The notes: generated from the sequence alone by a model not told the origin. A stretch of DNA of 64,000 nt from Novosphingobium mathurense (GCF_900168325.1 NZ_FVZE01000006.1:62001-126000); one strand, 5' to 3'; counted from the first letter of the stretch, positions 39,388 to 48,976 are shown. Numbers and translations: made by a program.

Positions 39388-40302
39388 ATGCAGGATCAAT
39401 ATCCGTCGCGATGCGCCGGGCAGCCCGAACTGCTTGCGCGTCACGAACCTGTCGCGCGGCGTGCCTGGGAAACGGGTGCGCCGCTGACCGCCGAGCAGAT
39501 CGAGCGGTTTGACCGGGACGGTTATCTCGTACTGGAAAACGTCTTTTCCGAAGCTGAAATAGCCGCGCTCCAGGCCGAGACGGGCCGCCTTCTCTCCAAT
39601 CCCGCGGGACTGGAGGACGAAACCGTCATTGCCGAGCCGGACAGCCGCGAAGTCCGTTCGATCTTCCGGATCCATGGACAGAGCCGGATGATGGAGCGTC
39701 TGGCCGCCGACGAACGGCTGGCGGGTGTCGCCAGCTACCTGCTCGACGACGAGGTGTACATCCACCAGTCGCGCCTGAACTACAAGCCGGGCTTCAGGGG
39801 CAAGGAGTTCTTCTGGCACTCGGACTTCGAGACCTGGCATACCGAAGACGGCATGCCCGCGATGCGTTGCCTCTCGATGTCGGTGCTTCTGGCCGAGAAC
39901 AATCCCCATAACGGGCCGCTGATGCTCATTCCCGGTTCGCAGCGCGTCTTCGTCACCTGCGTCGGTGAAACGCCGGAGGATCACTACAGGCATTCGCTGC
40001 GCAGGCAGGAGTTCGGTGTTCCCGACGAGTACAGCCTGGCCGAGCTTGCCCACAAGCACGGCATCGAGGCGCCCACCGGCAAGCCCGGTACGGTGATCCT
40101 GTTCGACTGCAACACCATGCATGGTTCGAACGGCAACATCACGCCGTTCCCCCGTTCCAATGCATTCTTCGTTTTCAACGCGGTGAGCAATCGCCTCGTT
40201 GCCCCTTTCGGTGCGGCCAAGCCGCGTCCCGATTTCATTGCCGCCCGCAAGGTCGAGCCGATCCGGCCGGTCTCGGGCGAACTCATGGGAGTTGCCGCAT
40301 GA
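39388..40302 (+). CDS. ectD: Ectoine 5-hydroxylase
   Basis: This Fe(II)/2-oxoglutarate dioxygenase converts ectoine to 5-hydroxyectoine. It has 304 residues. The signature FFWHSDFETWHTEDGMPAMR supplies H144 and D146, and NTMHGSNGN supplies H245; these are the iron ligands. The N-terminal LTAEQIERFDRDGYLVLENVF is typical of the PhyH-like family. Its presence means the cell can make both protectants. It overlaps the ask gene by four bases. Confidence 0.96.
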   Translation: MQDQYPSRCAGQPELLARHEPVARRAWETGAPLTAEQIERFDRDGYLVLENVFSEAEIAALQAETGRLLSNPAGLEDETVIAEPDSREVRSIFRIHGQSRMMERLAADERLAGVASYLLDDEVYIHQSRLNYKPGFRGKEFFWHSDFETWHTEDGMPAMRCLSMSVLLAENNPHNGPLMLIPGSQRVFVTCVGETPEDHYRHSLRRQEFGVPDEYSLAELAHKHGIEAPTGKPGTVILFDCNTMHGSNGNITPFPRSNAFFVFNAVSNRLVAPFGAAKPRPDFIAARKVEPIRPVSGELMGVAA

Positions 40303-41741
40303 CCGCAGCCCATAGCGTCGAAAAGATCGGCGGTACCTCGATGGCCGCCACGTCGACCGTCTTCGACAATGTCCTGATTGCAGGACGCGAAGGCGCCGAC
40401 CTGTACAACCGCATCTTCGTCGTTTCGGCCTATGCCGGGATGACCGACCTGCTGCTCGAGCACAAGAAGTCGGGCGAGGCGGGGGTCTATGCCCACTTCG
40501 CCAGCAACGATGTCGAAGGCGGCTGGCAGGATGCGCTCGCCCGCGTGCGCGATGCCATGCATGAACGCAACAGGCAGATGTTCGCCAGACCCGAGAGCCT
40601 GCGCGAGGCGAACCGCTTCGTCGATGACCGCGTGGCGGCGCTCGATGCCTGCCTCGACGATCTTGACCGCCTGCGTTCGCACGGCCGCTTCTGCCTCAAG
40701 GAGCAGATGGTCACCGTCCGCGAGATGCTTGCGGGACTGGGCGAAGCGCATTCCGCGCACTCGACCGCGCTGCTGCTGCGCGACCGGGGGGTGAATGCGG
40801 TCTTCGTCGACCTGACCACCTGGAACCACGACGAGCTTGCCAGCCTCGACGACCAGATCCTCAAGGCGCTCGAGCCGGTCGACCTGTCCACGCAGATGCC
40901 GATCGTCACCGGCTACGCCGGCTGCGAAGGCGGCATGGTGCGCCGTTATGCCCGTGGCTATTCCGAGATGACCTTCTCGCGCATCGCGGTGCTGACCGAA
41001 GCGCGCGAGGCGATCATCCACAAGGAGTTCCACCTTTCCAGCGCCGATCCCAGGCTCGTCGGCACCGGCAAGGCGTGCAAGATCGGCCGTACCAACTATG
41101 ACGTGGCCGACCAGCTTGCGAACCTCGGCATGGAAGCGATCCACCCGCGGGCCGGGCGCGGCCTGCGCCAGTCGGAAATCCCGCTGCGCGTGCGCAACAC
41201 CTTCGACCGCGAGGACGAAGGCACGCTCATTCGCGGCAACTATGTCTCGGACAAGCCGCGCGTGGAGATCGTCACCGGCTTGCAGACCGTTCAGGCCCTG
41301 CAGTTCTTCGAGCAGGATATGGTCGGTGAAAAGGGCTACGATGCCGCGATCCTCGAAACCCTTACCAAACACGGGGCGTGGATCGTCAGCAAGAGCTCGA
41401 ACGCCAACACCATCACCCATTACCTCAGCGGCATCGGCGCGGCGAAGATGGAGCGTATCGTGACCGACCTGGAGCGGGCCTACCCGGGCGCCGTGATTAC
41501 ATCCCAGCCGGTGGCGATGGTTTCGGCGATCGGCAGCGACCTGTCGGAGCCGGGCCTTGTGCCCCACGCGCTTTCGGCGCTGATGGATGCCGAGGTCGAT
41601 GTGCTCGCAATGCAGCACCAGATCCGCAACGTCGACGTGCAGTTCATCATCAACTCGCACGATTTCGACAACGCTGTCCGTGCCCTGCACGAGGCGCTTG
41701 TCGAGGACGCCGGACGACTGGGGCAGCGCGCCGCCGCCTGA
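40299..41741 (+). CDS. ask: Aspartate kinase, ectoine-operon type (Ask_Ect)
   Basis: This enzyme phosphorylates aspartate to feed aspartate semialdehyde into ectoine. It has 480 residues and the Ask_Ect-type start VEKIGGTSMAATSTVFDN, with IFVVSAYAGMTDLLLEHKKSG and TGYAGCEGGMVRRYARGYSEMTFSRIA. Two C-terminal ACT segments (about 330-470) include SSNANTITHYLSG. The start ATG overlaps the ectD stop (ATGA). Specialised copies of this kind are known in ectoine operons and are less feedback-inhibited than housekeeping ones. Confidence 0.94.
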   Translation: MTAAHSVEKIGGTSMAATSTVFDNVLIAGREGADLYNRIFVVSAYAGMTDLLLEHKKSGEAGVYAHFASNDVEGGWQDALARVRDAMHERNRQMFARPESLREANRFVDDRVAALDACLDDLDRLRSHGRFCLKEQMVTVREMLAGLGEAHSAHSTALLLRDRGVNAVFVDLTTWNHDELASLDDQILKALEPVDLSTQMPIVTGYAGCEGGMVRRYARGYSEMTFSRIAVLTEAREAIIHKEFHLSSADPRLVGTGKACKIGRTNYDVADQLANLGMEAIHPRAGRGLRQSEIPLRVRNTFDREDEGTLIRGNYVSDKPRVEIVTGLQTVQALQFFEQDMVGEKGYDAAILETLTKHGAWIVSKSSNANTITHYLSGIGAAKMERIVTDLERAYPGAVITSQPVAMVSAIGSDLSEPGLVPHALSALMDAEVDVLAMQHQIRNVDVQFIINSHDFDNAVRALHEALVEDAGRLGQRAAA

Positions 41742-41774
41742 TCCCGCCCAATTCAGAGCTCCGCAGGCTGGCGA

Positions 41775-43073
41775 TCAGTCCTGCGGGGTCGGTACTTTCA
41801 GGCGGGCGATCAATCCGCCGCTCGGCGAAGCGGCGAAAGAGAGCCCGCCATGGAAGCGCATCATCAAGCGGTGTGCCATGGGAATGCCCAGGCCGAAGCC
41901 CTTCGTGTCGCGCTGACGCGCTTCGTCGAGACGGAAGAAGGGGTCGAGGATCGCCTCGAAATAGTCGGGCGGGATCCCCGGGCCTTCGTCTTCGATAAAC
42001 ACAGTGTGGTGTCTGTCCTCCTCCACTATCGAGACTTTCGCCCGCTCGCCGAAATGCACGGCATTTTCGACCAGGGCGCAGACAGCCAACGCCAGCGGTT
42101 CGCGGTAGGTTCGCGCGGTGGACCGGCCCTGTACCTCAATCTTCGCGCGGTCGCCGAACCCGGCGAGCACTTCGGTGAGATAAGGCGCAAGGTCGACCGT
42201 CTCGGGCTCTGCCGACAGGTGCTGCGCGCGCAGGAACCGTTGCAGCGAGGCCAGCAGGTCCTCCATTTCATCCACGCTTTCGCGCACCAGCCCGCCGATC
42301 TCCGGATCGTCGATCAGTTCGCTGGCGACTTTCTGGCGCGACAGTGGCGTGCGCAGGTCGTGGCTGATCGCTTCGAAGGAAAGCGCCTGGTCGCGCAGCA
42401 GGCGTTCGATGCGCGCCTGCATGACGTTCATCGCGTGGCCCAGGTTGCGCAAGTCCTTGGGCCCGCCTTCGCGGATCGTCACCTGCCGTCCCTTGCCGAT
42501 CGCCTCGGCTGCATCGGTCAGCCGCCGCAGGGGCCGCGTCAGCAGGTGCAGCGCGCCCAGGCCCAGCGCGAGGCAGGCGAGCGTCGTCGCCAGCGTCAGT
42601 GCGGTGGCGCGCAGGGCCACCGGCCACATCGAATTGATGTCGCGTGAGCGGAAGTTCAGCCAGTCATCCTCGCCCAGCCGGATAGAACCGATAAGGTCCC
42701 GTCCGCCACCGGCCGTTCGCGTGGTCGCAAGGTTCAGCGAACGATCGGCCAGCGAGGGCTCCCATTCCACGATCCGCGCGGCAATCGCCATCAGCGCGGC
42801 ATCGCCGGTCGGCGCCGCGACCAGCGGCACCGAGGCGACACGGGCGGAGAGATGCCGCGTCGTCATGCTTTCGGCGAGGCGCGCAGGATCGAGCGCGTGG
42901 ACACGGTCGCTCACCACCAGCAGTTCGGCCACGCGGCGGGCATGATCGTCGCGCAGAGTCTGGCGATCGATCGCGTTGTAGAACAGCAGGCTCGCGGCCA
43001 ACTGCACCAGCACAAGCACAAGGAACACGACCGCGACATAGGCTGCAAGCCGGGGAGGGACTGGGCGCGTCAC
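41775..43073 (-). CDS. Orphan sensor histidine kinase
   Basis: This is a 432-residue inner-membrane kinase. TM1 covers about 11-32 and TM2 about 152-178, with a periplasmic sensor loop of about 120 residues between. A HAMP linker lies at 179-232, the H-box ISHDLRTPLSR holds H238, and the ATPase region has ENAVHFG (N box) and IEDEGPGIPPDYF plus GFGLGIPMA (G boxes). The start is GTG at 43071-43073. No response regulator lies beside it. It is convergent with the ectoine operon, so an osmosensing role is only a guess. Confidence 0.9.
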   Translation of the reverse strand: MTRPVPPRLAAYVAVVFLVLVLVQLAASLLFYNAIDRQTLRDDHARRVAELLVVSDRVHALDPARLAESMTTRHLSARVASVPLVAAPTGDAALMAIAARIVEWEPSLADRSLNLATTRTAGGGRDLIGSIRLGEDDWLNFRSRDINSMWPVALRATALTLATTLACLALGLGALHLLTRPLRRLTDAAEAIGKGRQVTIREGGPKDLRNLGHAMNVMQARIERLLRDQALSFEAISHDLRTPLSRQKVASELIDDPEIGGLVRESVDEMEDLLASLQRFLRAQHLSAEPETVDLAPYLTEVLAGFGDRAKIEVQGRSTARTYREPLALAVCALVENAVHFGERAKVSIVEEDRHHTVFIEDEGPGIPPDYFEAILDPFFRLDEARQRDTKGFGLGIPMAHRLMMRFHGGLSFAASPSGGLIARLKVPTPQD

Positions 43074-43280
43074 TGATCTCGATCCTCTCTCGCTCTGGCC
43101 GTTCCTGCAAGCGTCCAGCGGCGCTTGTTACGTGCTCGCTTCCACCCGGCGCGGCCCAGGTCAATTACCAAGCACGGCCAGCAACGATTTGAAACCCTGT
43201 GGCCGCCAGACGCATTGCAAACGAAACCGGCGGTTGACGAGCCGCCATTTTCGCGTAAAGGCCCGGGGCTCCGGCATGTC

Positions 43281-43356
43281 GGGCGGTTAGCTCAGTTGGT
43301 AGAGCATCTCGTTTACACCGAGAGGGTCGGGGGTTCGAGCCCCTCACCGCCCACCA
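43281..43356 (+). tRNA. tRNA-Val (anticodon TAC)
   Basis: A 76-nt cloverleaf: acceptor GGGCGGT pairs with ACCGCCC; D stem GCTC/GAGC; anticodon stem TCTCG/CGAGA with loop TTTACAC; T loop TTCGAGC; CCA is encoded. Confidence 0.97.
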
Positions 43357-43554
43357 CGGATCACGATCCATCACATCCCAGTAATCGTTGTGGCCCGCAG
43401 AAATCCGGGGCGCCGTCGATGGGAATGCGTCGCGCCTGACGGTCTTGGGTTCCGCGTGCCTGCGCTGCAGGCCTTGTTTTCGGTGCGTATCCGGCCAGTC
43501 GATGCGCTCTGTCCTGTGACATAGTATTTCGCGGTGTTTCGCGCTTGATTGCGA

Positions 43555-44511
43555 ATGAGAATGATGTGCAATAAAGACCTCATGATTCATCAGCACCTGT
43601 CCCCCAACCTGATCCTTGTCCTCGCCTACCTGCTCAAGACGAAAAGCGTGGGGACGACGGCGATGATGCTCGGCATGAGCCAGCCCAGTGTGAGCCGACA
43701 TCTCGCGCGGCTGCGAGAGGTCGTTCAGGACCCGTTGCTGGTGCGCACTGGCAACCGGATGGCCCGCACGGGGCGCGGGGAGGAACTGGTCGACAGGCTT
43801 TCCGACTGGGTGACAGCGACCGCTAGCCTGCTCGACGCATCGACATTCGATCCCACCCACCTTCATCGCCGCTTCCGCATAGCAACGACCGATTTTGGCG
43901 CCTGGGCAGTATGCCAGCCGGCGCTTCCGGCGATGAGGCAGCATGCGCCTTCGATGGGGCTGGACATTCTTCCGCTCGGGCATGCGCCGCATCGAAAACT
44001 GGCCGCAGGTGAGATCGATCTCGCCCTGACCGGCTTCGATCCCTCACCCGAGCAAATTCACCATGATCTGCTCTTCGAGGATTCCTTCATCTGCGTCACG
44101 CGCAAGGGCCATCCGCTGACGGAGGCGGACGATGGCGCGGTGGATGTCGACGCATTCGTTGCCTATCCCCATCTCGGCCTGTCGGTCAGCGATGCGGAAC
44201 TGGATCGGGTGGCAATGGAGCTGGGAGCCGCCGCCCGTCATCGCAAGGTAGCGATGACGATCCCCTATTTTACATTGGCGCCCCAGATGCTCTTGGCGGG
44301 AGATCTCGTCATGGTCGTTCCGTCACGCGCCGCGCGGAGCTGGTGCGACAGGCCGGATCTTGCGACCCGGCCCGCTCCTGCCGTTCTGGGAACGCTCAAG
44401 TACTGGATCTTATGGCATGAACGCAGCCGACACGATCCGGCGGTGACCTGGCTTCGTACGCAGCTGATCCGGTCAGCCAGCGCCCCCCCGGGTCCGGGGT
44501 CCGGTGAATGA
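43555..44511 (+). CDS. LysR family transcriptional regulator
   Basis: This is a 318-residue regulator. The N-terminal winged helix is HLSPNLILVLAYLLKTKSVGTTAMMLGMSQPSVSRHLARLREVVQDPLLVR, with a LysR substrate-binding domain after it (FRIATTDFGAWAVCQPALPAM onward), NodD/PcpR-like. The start is uncertain: ATG at 43555, 43564 or 43582 all leave the helix-turn-helix intact and none has a strong ribosome-binding site. A TonB receptor gene starts 54 bases downstream on the same strand, which suggests this protein controls it. Confidence 0.88.
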   Translation: MRMMCNKDLMIHQHLSPNLILVLAYLLKTKSVGTTAMMLGMSQPSVSRHLARLREVVQDPLLVRTGNRMARTGRGEELVDRLSDWVTATASLLDASTFDPTHLHRRFRIATTDFGAWAVCQPALPAMRQHAPSMGLDILPLGHAPHRKLAAGEIDLALTGFDPSPEQIHHDLLFEDSFICVTRKGHPLTEADDGAVDVDAFVAYPHLGLSVSDAELDRVAMELGAAARHRKVAMTIPYFTLAPQMLLAGDLVMVVPSRAARSWCDRPDLATRPAPAVLGTLKYWILWHERSRHDPAVTWLRTQLIRSASAPPGPGSGE

Positions 44512-44565
44512 CGGTTATTCATTCTTGAGTGTTGCGGCCTCGGGGCTTTCTCACCAGAGGCGCTA

Positions 44566-46596
44566 GTGCGAAGCATTCGCAATAGCAATTATTGGTGGGC
44601 AATCTTGAGAACTCTGAAATGCATGTTGCGCTCTGGCGTGGCCGCGACAGGTATCGGCATCTGCGCTTTCTCGACCGGGGCATCAGCAGCGGGAATCGAT
44701 CCGGGGGCGACAAACACTTCCCAGATCGTCGTGACGGCCACGACGCGCGAACAGGAAGTCAAGGATGCGCCCGCTTCGATCAGCGTGATCACGCGCGAAG
44801 ACATCGAACGGCTGCCATATCGCGAGATCACCGACGCGCTGATGGAAATCCCGGGCGTGACGGTGACCGCGGGCGAAGGCAACAGCCGCGACATTTCCAT
44901 CCGGGGCATGTCTTCGCAATATACCCTGATCCTTGTCGACGGTCGGCGGCTGAGCGCGCGTGAATCGCGAACCAACGGCGGCAGCATTTCCGAGGGCGGC
45001 CTTTTGCCTCCGCTGGAATCCATCGAGCGGATCGAAGTGGTGCGCGGACCGATGTCTTCGCTTTACGGTTCGGACGCGATGGGCGGCGTGGTCAACGTCA
45101 TCACCCGTGCGATCGCGACCGACTGGTCGGGCAGCCTGCGCGCCAACGGCACGATGCAGTTGGGCCGTAAATTCGGAAATCTCGGCGATGCCAACTTCTA
45201 TCTCTCCGGGCCGGTCAGCAAGGGCGTCGGGCTCCAGTTGAATGGATCGGTCAACCGCCGCCAGGAGGACAATGTCGCGGGCGGGACACCCGAACGCAAG
45301 GACGAGACGATCGCCGGAAAGCTCGGCTTCGAAATCAGTCCCGAGCATCGCCTTCTCGTCGAGGGCGGCTACTATCGCCAGAAAACGACTGCCACCATCG
45401 GCAAGTCCGGCATCAGCAATCCGAGACGTCCGGAGCCTGACGGGACGCAAAGCTCGATGACCCAGAACCGCTACGTCGGATCTGTGACGCATATCGGCGA
45501 CTGGGGCTTTGCCTCGTCGAACAGTTACCTACAGTACGAAAATGCGGAACATGTCGAGGGACGCAAGCGCATCGCGAATACCGTGGGGCAGTCGATCTGG
45601 TCCGTACCGCTGCCGTCGAACAACCTGACGCTTGGTGGCTACTACCGGTTTGAAGACCTGACCGATCTGACCGGTAACGGTCTCGCCGGTTCGACGCGGG
45701 TCGGAACGACACGCAGCAGCTGGGCGGTCTTCGCCGAGAACGAGCTGTCGATCCTTGACACGTTGCGCCTTACCGGCGGCATTCGCCTGGACAATGACGA
45801 GCAGTACGGAGCGCACTGGACACCGCGTGCCTACCTGGTCTGGAATGTGAGCGACGGGGTGACCCTGAAGGGTGGATACTCGCAGGGTTTCCGCGCGCCC
45901 GGACTGCGCCAGACACTCGCCGATTGGGGGCAGACGAGCCGTGGCGGCACGATCTACGGCAATCCCGATCTCGAGGCCGAGACTTCGCGCACCTTCGAGG
46001 CTGCGGCCCTCTATGACGGCGGGGGCTTTTCGGCGAGCCTCACCGCCTATGACACGCGCTTCAAGGACAAGATCACGCGTGTGACCTGTCAGGCAGCCGG
46101 AGCCTGGTGTGTCGACGAACCGCTGAGCTCGATCGGCCGCCTGCCGACAACATACGTTAACGTCGATGAAGCGCGCATTCGCGGCGTGGAACTGACTTTC
46201 GATGTGCGGCTGACGTCGACCTTGCGGCTGAATGCATCCGGGACGCTCACGGATTCCGAACAGCTCACTGGCGCCAATGCGGGGGCGGCGCTCAATGACA
46301 CGCCCAAGCAGCAAGCCTCGGGCTCGCTCAACTGGCAGCCGAACGATCGCCTGAGCGCCTATGCGCGGGCCATTTTCCGCGGCAGGGAGGCCGTGACCGA
46401 GGCCCAGATCAGCGGTGAGAACACGGTTGCGCCTTCCTACACCACGGTCGATGTCGGCGCATCCTACCGTATCTCACCGGCTGTGACGGTACATGGCGGG
46501 GTCCAGAACCTCCTCGACAAGCGGGTCGACTACGATACCTATGCCTATGTGATCGATCCGGCCCGCCTGTGGATGGGCGTTACCGCCCGTTTCTGA
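44566..46596 (+). CDS. TonB-dependent siderophore-type outer-membrane receptor
   Basis: This is a 676-residue receptor of the FepA/CirA branch. It has a TonB-box-like SQIVVTATTREQEVKDAPASISVITREDIERLP and plug segments ALMEIPGVTVTAGEGNSRDISIRGM, LILVDGRRLSARES and VVRGPMSSLYGSDAMGGVVNVIT. The barrel ends MGVTARF. The GTG at 44566 has AGAGG five bases upstream; an ATG at 44623 would give a shorter, cleaner signal peptide (MLRSGVAATGIGICAFSTG). The ligand is probably a ferric catecholate or related chelate, inferred only from the family. Three hairpins follow the stop. Confidence 0.92.
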   Translation: MRSIRNSNYWWAILRTLKCMLRSGVAATGIGICAFSTGASAAGIDPGATNTSQIVVTATTREQEVKDAPASISVITREDIERLPYREITDALMEIPGVTVTAGEGNSRDISIRGMSSQYTLILVDGRRLSARESRTNGGSISEGGLLPPLESIERIEVVRGPMSSLYGSDAMGGVVNVITRAIATDWSGSLRANGTMQLGRKFGNLGDANFYLSGPVSKGVGLQLNGSVNRRQEDNVAGGTPERKDETIAGKLGFEISPEHRLLVEGGYYRQKTTATIGKSGISNPRRPEPDGTQSSMTQNRYVGSVTHIGDWGFASSNSYLQYENAEHVEGRKRIANTVGQSIWSVPLPSNNLTLGGYYRFEDLTDLTGNGLAGSTRVGTTRSSWAVFAENELSILDTLRLTGGIRLDNDEQYGAHWTPRAYLVWNVSDGVTLKGGYSQGFRAPGLRQTLADWGQTSRGGTIYGNPDLEAETSRTFEAAALYDGGGFSASLTAYDTRFKDKITRVTCQAAGAWCVDEPLSSIGRLPTTYVNVDEARIRGVELTFDVRLTSTLRLNASGTLTDSEQLTGANAGAALNDTPKQQASGSLNWQPNDRLSAYARAIFRGREAVTEAQISGENTVAPSYTTVDVGASYRISPAVTVHGGVQNLLDKRVDYDTYAYVIDPARLWMGVTARF

Positions 46597-46615
46597 GCAC
46601 CGATTGCCCCAACCG

Positions 46616-46734
46616 CCCCCGTCCGGGCGCACGGGGGACGCGCTGTCCGTTCTCCATGGCCCGCCTGCGGCATGGAGAACCGGCTGGCGTGAAGGGTGGC
46701 TTTCAGGCGGACGGTGTCCCGCTTCCTGAAAGCC
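46616..46734. terminator. Three consecutive perfect hairpins between convergent genes
   Basis: Three stems occupy the gap between the receptor and tlpA-like genes. CCCCCGT pairs with ACGGGGG (46616-46637, 8-base loop). GTTCTCCATG pairs with CATGGAGAAC (46649-46680, 12-base loop). GGCTTTCAGG pairs with CCTGAAAGCC (46698-46734, 17-base loop). No long T-run follows any of them. They probably form a bidirectional terminator block. Confidence 0.5.
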
Positions 46735-47318
46735 TACTTCGCCTCGGCGATCAGCTTGAGCGCGTCCGGGCTCGTCCAGTCGTTGCCGCCGATGTAGCGC
46801 CAGACTTCCTTGCCCTTGCTGTCGAACAGCACCGTCACCGGCAGGTTGCCGCCATACTGGAAGCCGAGGTCGCCGTTGTCGTCGACCCAGGGCTGGATGT
46901 GGTCCAGCTTGCGGCGGCGCAGGATTTCCACGGCCTTGTCCGGCTGGCCCATGTCCTGTGAGATCGGCAGGACGGCGACCCCGGTCTCGTCCTCGCGGGC
47001 GATCAGCGCGTCGAGTGTGGGCATTTCCTCGATGCAGGGCGCACACCAGGTGGCCCACAGGTTGATCAGCAGCGGCTTGCCCCTGAACGAGGCGAGGTCG
47101 AGTGTTTCGCCGGTATTGTCGACCAGCGTGATGACCGGCATCGGATCGCCCTTGTGCGAGCGATCCAGCTTTTTCGAGGCGACCTCGGCCGTTGCGGCGG
47201 TTTCCGCAGGCGCCTGCGAAGCCTGCGGTTGCGACTCCCCTTCGCTTTGCCTATCGCAGCCCGCGGCCAGCAGGGCGCCAGTAAGGACGAGACACTTGAG
47301 CGAGCGGGAAGACAGCAA
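46734..47318 (-). CDS. TlpA/ResA-like lipoprotein thioredoxin
   Basis: This 194-residue envelope thiol-disulfide protein has the redox motif WATWCAPC in [18 protein letters not shown]. The N-terminus [20 protein letters not shown] shows a lipobox (LAAGC), then a Ser/Ala/Glu-rich linker and the thioredoxin domain from about residue 60. The TTG at 47316-47318 is the only reasonable start that gives a compact signal peptide; a GGAG lies about ten bases upstream. Such proteins reduce disulfides for cytochrome c or oxidase copper-site assembly. The start codon is one base away from the divergent argH start. Confidence 0.85.
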   Translation of the reverse strand: MLSSRSLKCLVLTGALLAAGCDRQSEGESQPQASQAPAETAATAEVASKKLDRSHKGDPMPVITLVDNTGETLDLASFRGKPLLINLWATWCAPCIEEMPTLDALIAREDETGVAVLPISQDMGQPDKAVEILRRRKLDHIQPWVDDNGDLGFQYGGNLPVTVLFDSKGKEVWRYIGGNDWTSPDALKLIAEAK

Positions 47319-47319
47319 G

Positions 47320-48711
47320 ATGGGCGGCTCCAACCAGATGTGGGGCGGACGGTTCGCGGAAGGACCGTCGGCAATCATGCGCGAGATAAATGCCTCGATC
47401 CCCTTCGACAAGGCATTGTGGCGTCAGGATATCGCCGCCAGCAAGGCGCACGTCGCGATGCTGGGTGCCTGCGGTATCGTCGCGGGCGAGGACGCAGTGC
47501 TGATTTCCGAGGGCCTCGACAAGGTTGCCGCCGAGTACGAAGCGAACGGCGTGCCCGAGGACTGGGACCTCGAGGACATCCACATGACTACCGAATCGCG
47601 CCTGACCGAATTGATCGGGCCTGCGGCGGGACGCCTGCACACGGCGCGTTCGCGCAACGACCAGGTGGCGACCGACTTCCGCCTCTGGGTGCGCGATTCG
47701 ATCGACCAGATCGATGCCGGCCTGGAAGCGCTGCAGGTCGCGCTCGTCACCCGCGCCGGTGAGCATGCCGATTCGATCATGCCTGGCTTCACGCACCTGC
47801 AGACCGCGCAACCGGTGACCCTGGGCCATCACCTCATGGCCTATTACGAGATGATCTCGCGCGATCGGTCGCGCTTCGCCGATGCCCGCAAGCGGATGAA
47901 CCGCAGCCCGCTCGGTTCGGCAGCGCTGGCCGGGACCGGCTTCCCGATCGACCGCAAGATGACCGCGCAGGCGCTGGGCTTCGATGCGCCGACCGACAAC
48001 AGCCTCGATTCCGTTTCGGACCGCGACTTCGCGCTCGACTACCTGATGGCGGCTTCGCAGTGCTCGCTGCACCTTTCGCGCCTGGCCGAGGAATTCATCA
48101 TCTGGGCTAGCCAGCCCTTCGGCTTCGTGTCGCTGCCCGATGCGCTGTCGACGGGCAGCTCGATCATGCCGCAGAAGAAGAACCCGGACGCCGCCGAACT
48201 GGTGCGCGGCCATGCCGGGCGCATCACCGGCTGCCTCACCGCGCTGATGATGACGATGAAGGGCCTGCCGCTCGCCTATTCGAAGGACATGCAGGACGAC
48301 AAGCCGCCGGTCTTCGAGGCCGCGAGCCTGCTGGCGCTGTCGGTCGCGGCGATGACCGGCATGGTTGCCGATACGAAATTCCGCACCGATCGCATGCGCG
48401 GCGCGGCCGAGCTGGGCTTTGCTACGGCCACCGACCTTGCCGACTGGCTGGTGCGCGAAGGCAACATCCCCTTCCGCGAAGCGCATCACATCACCGGCGC
48501 CGTCGTGAAGCTTGCCGAAACCCGCGGGCTGGCGCTCGACCGGTTGCCGCTGGCAGACCTGAAAGAGATCGACAGCCGCATCGACGAGCGCGTATTCAAG
48601 GCGCTCTCGGTCGAGGCTTCGGTTGCCGCGCGCAGTTCGCACGGTGGCACCGCGCCCGATCAGGTTCGCCTGCGCGTGGCCGAGGCCCGGTCCGCGCTCG
48701 GTCTGGAGTAA
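47320..48711 (+). CDS. argH: Argininosuccinate lyase
   Basis: This enzyme splits argininosuccinate into arginine and fumarate, the last step of arginine synthesis. The 463-residue protein has [60 protein letters not shown] and the superfamily signature [15 protein letters not shown] 47320 is chosen; ATG 47338 (MWGGRF) is an alternative. The start faces the tlpA-like start with a one-base gap, so the argH promoter must lie within that gene. argH, the lipoprotein and lysA run on the same strand with short gaps. Confidence 0.96.
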   Translation: MGGSNQMWGGRFAEGPSAIMREINASIPFDKALWRQDIAASKAHVAMLGACGIVAGEDAVLISEGLDKVAAEYEANGVPEDWDLEDIHMTTESRLTELIGPAAGRLHTARSRNDQVATDFRLWVRDSIDQIDAGLEALQVALVTRAGEHADSIMPGFTHLQTAQPVTLGHHLMAYYEMISRDRSRFADARKRMNRSPLGSAALAGTGFPIDRKMTAQALGFDAPTDNSLDSVSDRDFALDYLMAASQCSLHLSRLAEEFIIWASQPFGFVSLPDALSTGSSIMPQKKNPDAAELVRGHAGRITGCLTALMMTMKGLPLAYSKDMQDDKPPVFEAASLLALSVAAMTGMVADTKFRTDRMRGAAELGFATATDLADWLVREGNIPFREAHHITGAVVKLAETRGLALDRLPLADLKEIDSRIDERVFKALSVEASVAARSSHGGTAPDQVRLRVAEARSALGLE

Positions 48712-48718
48712 GTCTACC

Positions 48719-48958
48719 TTGCGCAAGCTCATCCCGCTCGTTCTCGTTCTCGCGCTGGTTGCCTGCGGCCAGCGCAAGGGGCTGTCGCTGCGGGAAGGGC
48801 AGCAATTGCCGCCCGCGCCCTATGGCCGCGCGGAAAAGCCGACTTCGGACGAACTGCTCAATCCGCCGACCCTGGCGATCCCCGAGCGCAGCGTCGAACT
48901 GCGCACCCGATCCGAGGAACGCGAGGACGATCCCTACGATCTCCCGCCGCCCGAATAA
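48719..48958 (+). CDS. Small lipoprotein (LptM/LppL-like)
   Basis: This is a 79-residue lipoprotein that starts with TTG at 48719. The signal RKLIPLVLVLALVACGQRKG has a lipobox (LVAC). The mature part is Pro/Glu-rich with EGQQLPPAPYGRAEKPTSDELL. Small lipoproteins at this place, just before lysA, are conserved in many proteobacteria. In Enterobacteria the equivalent LptM (YifL) helps assemble the LPS translocon LptDE; a shared role here is inference from position and architecture. Confidence 0.8.
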   Translation: MRKLIPLVLVLALVACGQRKGLSLREGQQLPPAPYGRAEKPTSDELLNPPTLAIPERSVELRTRSEEREDDPYDLPPPE

Positions 48959-48976
48959 GCCCCTGACAGGACAACA

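Noticed and set aside
41761..41786. A 7-bp hairpin (CCGCAGG/CCTGCGG) between ask and the kinase gene as a terminator
   Set aside because: Loop of 12 bases, no T-run on either side, and it overlaps the kinase stop codon; too weak to list as a terminator.
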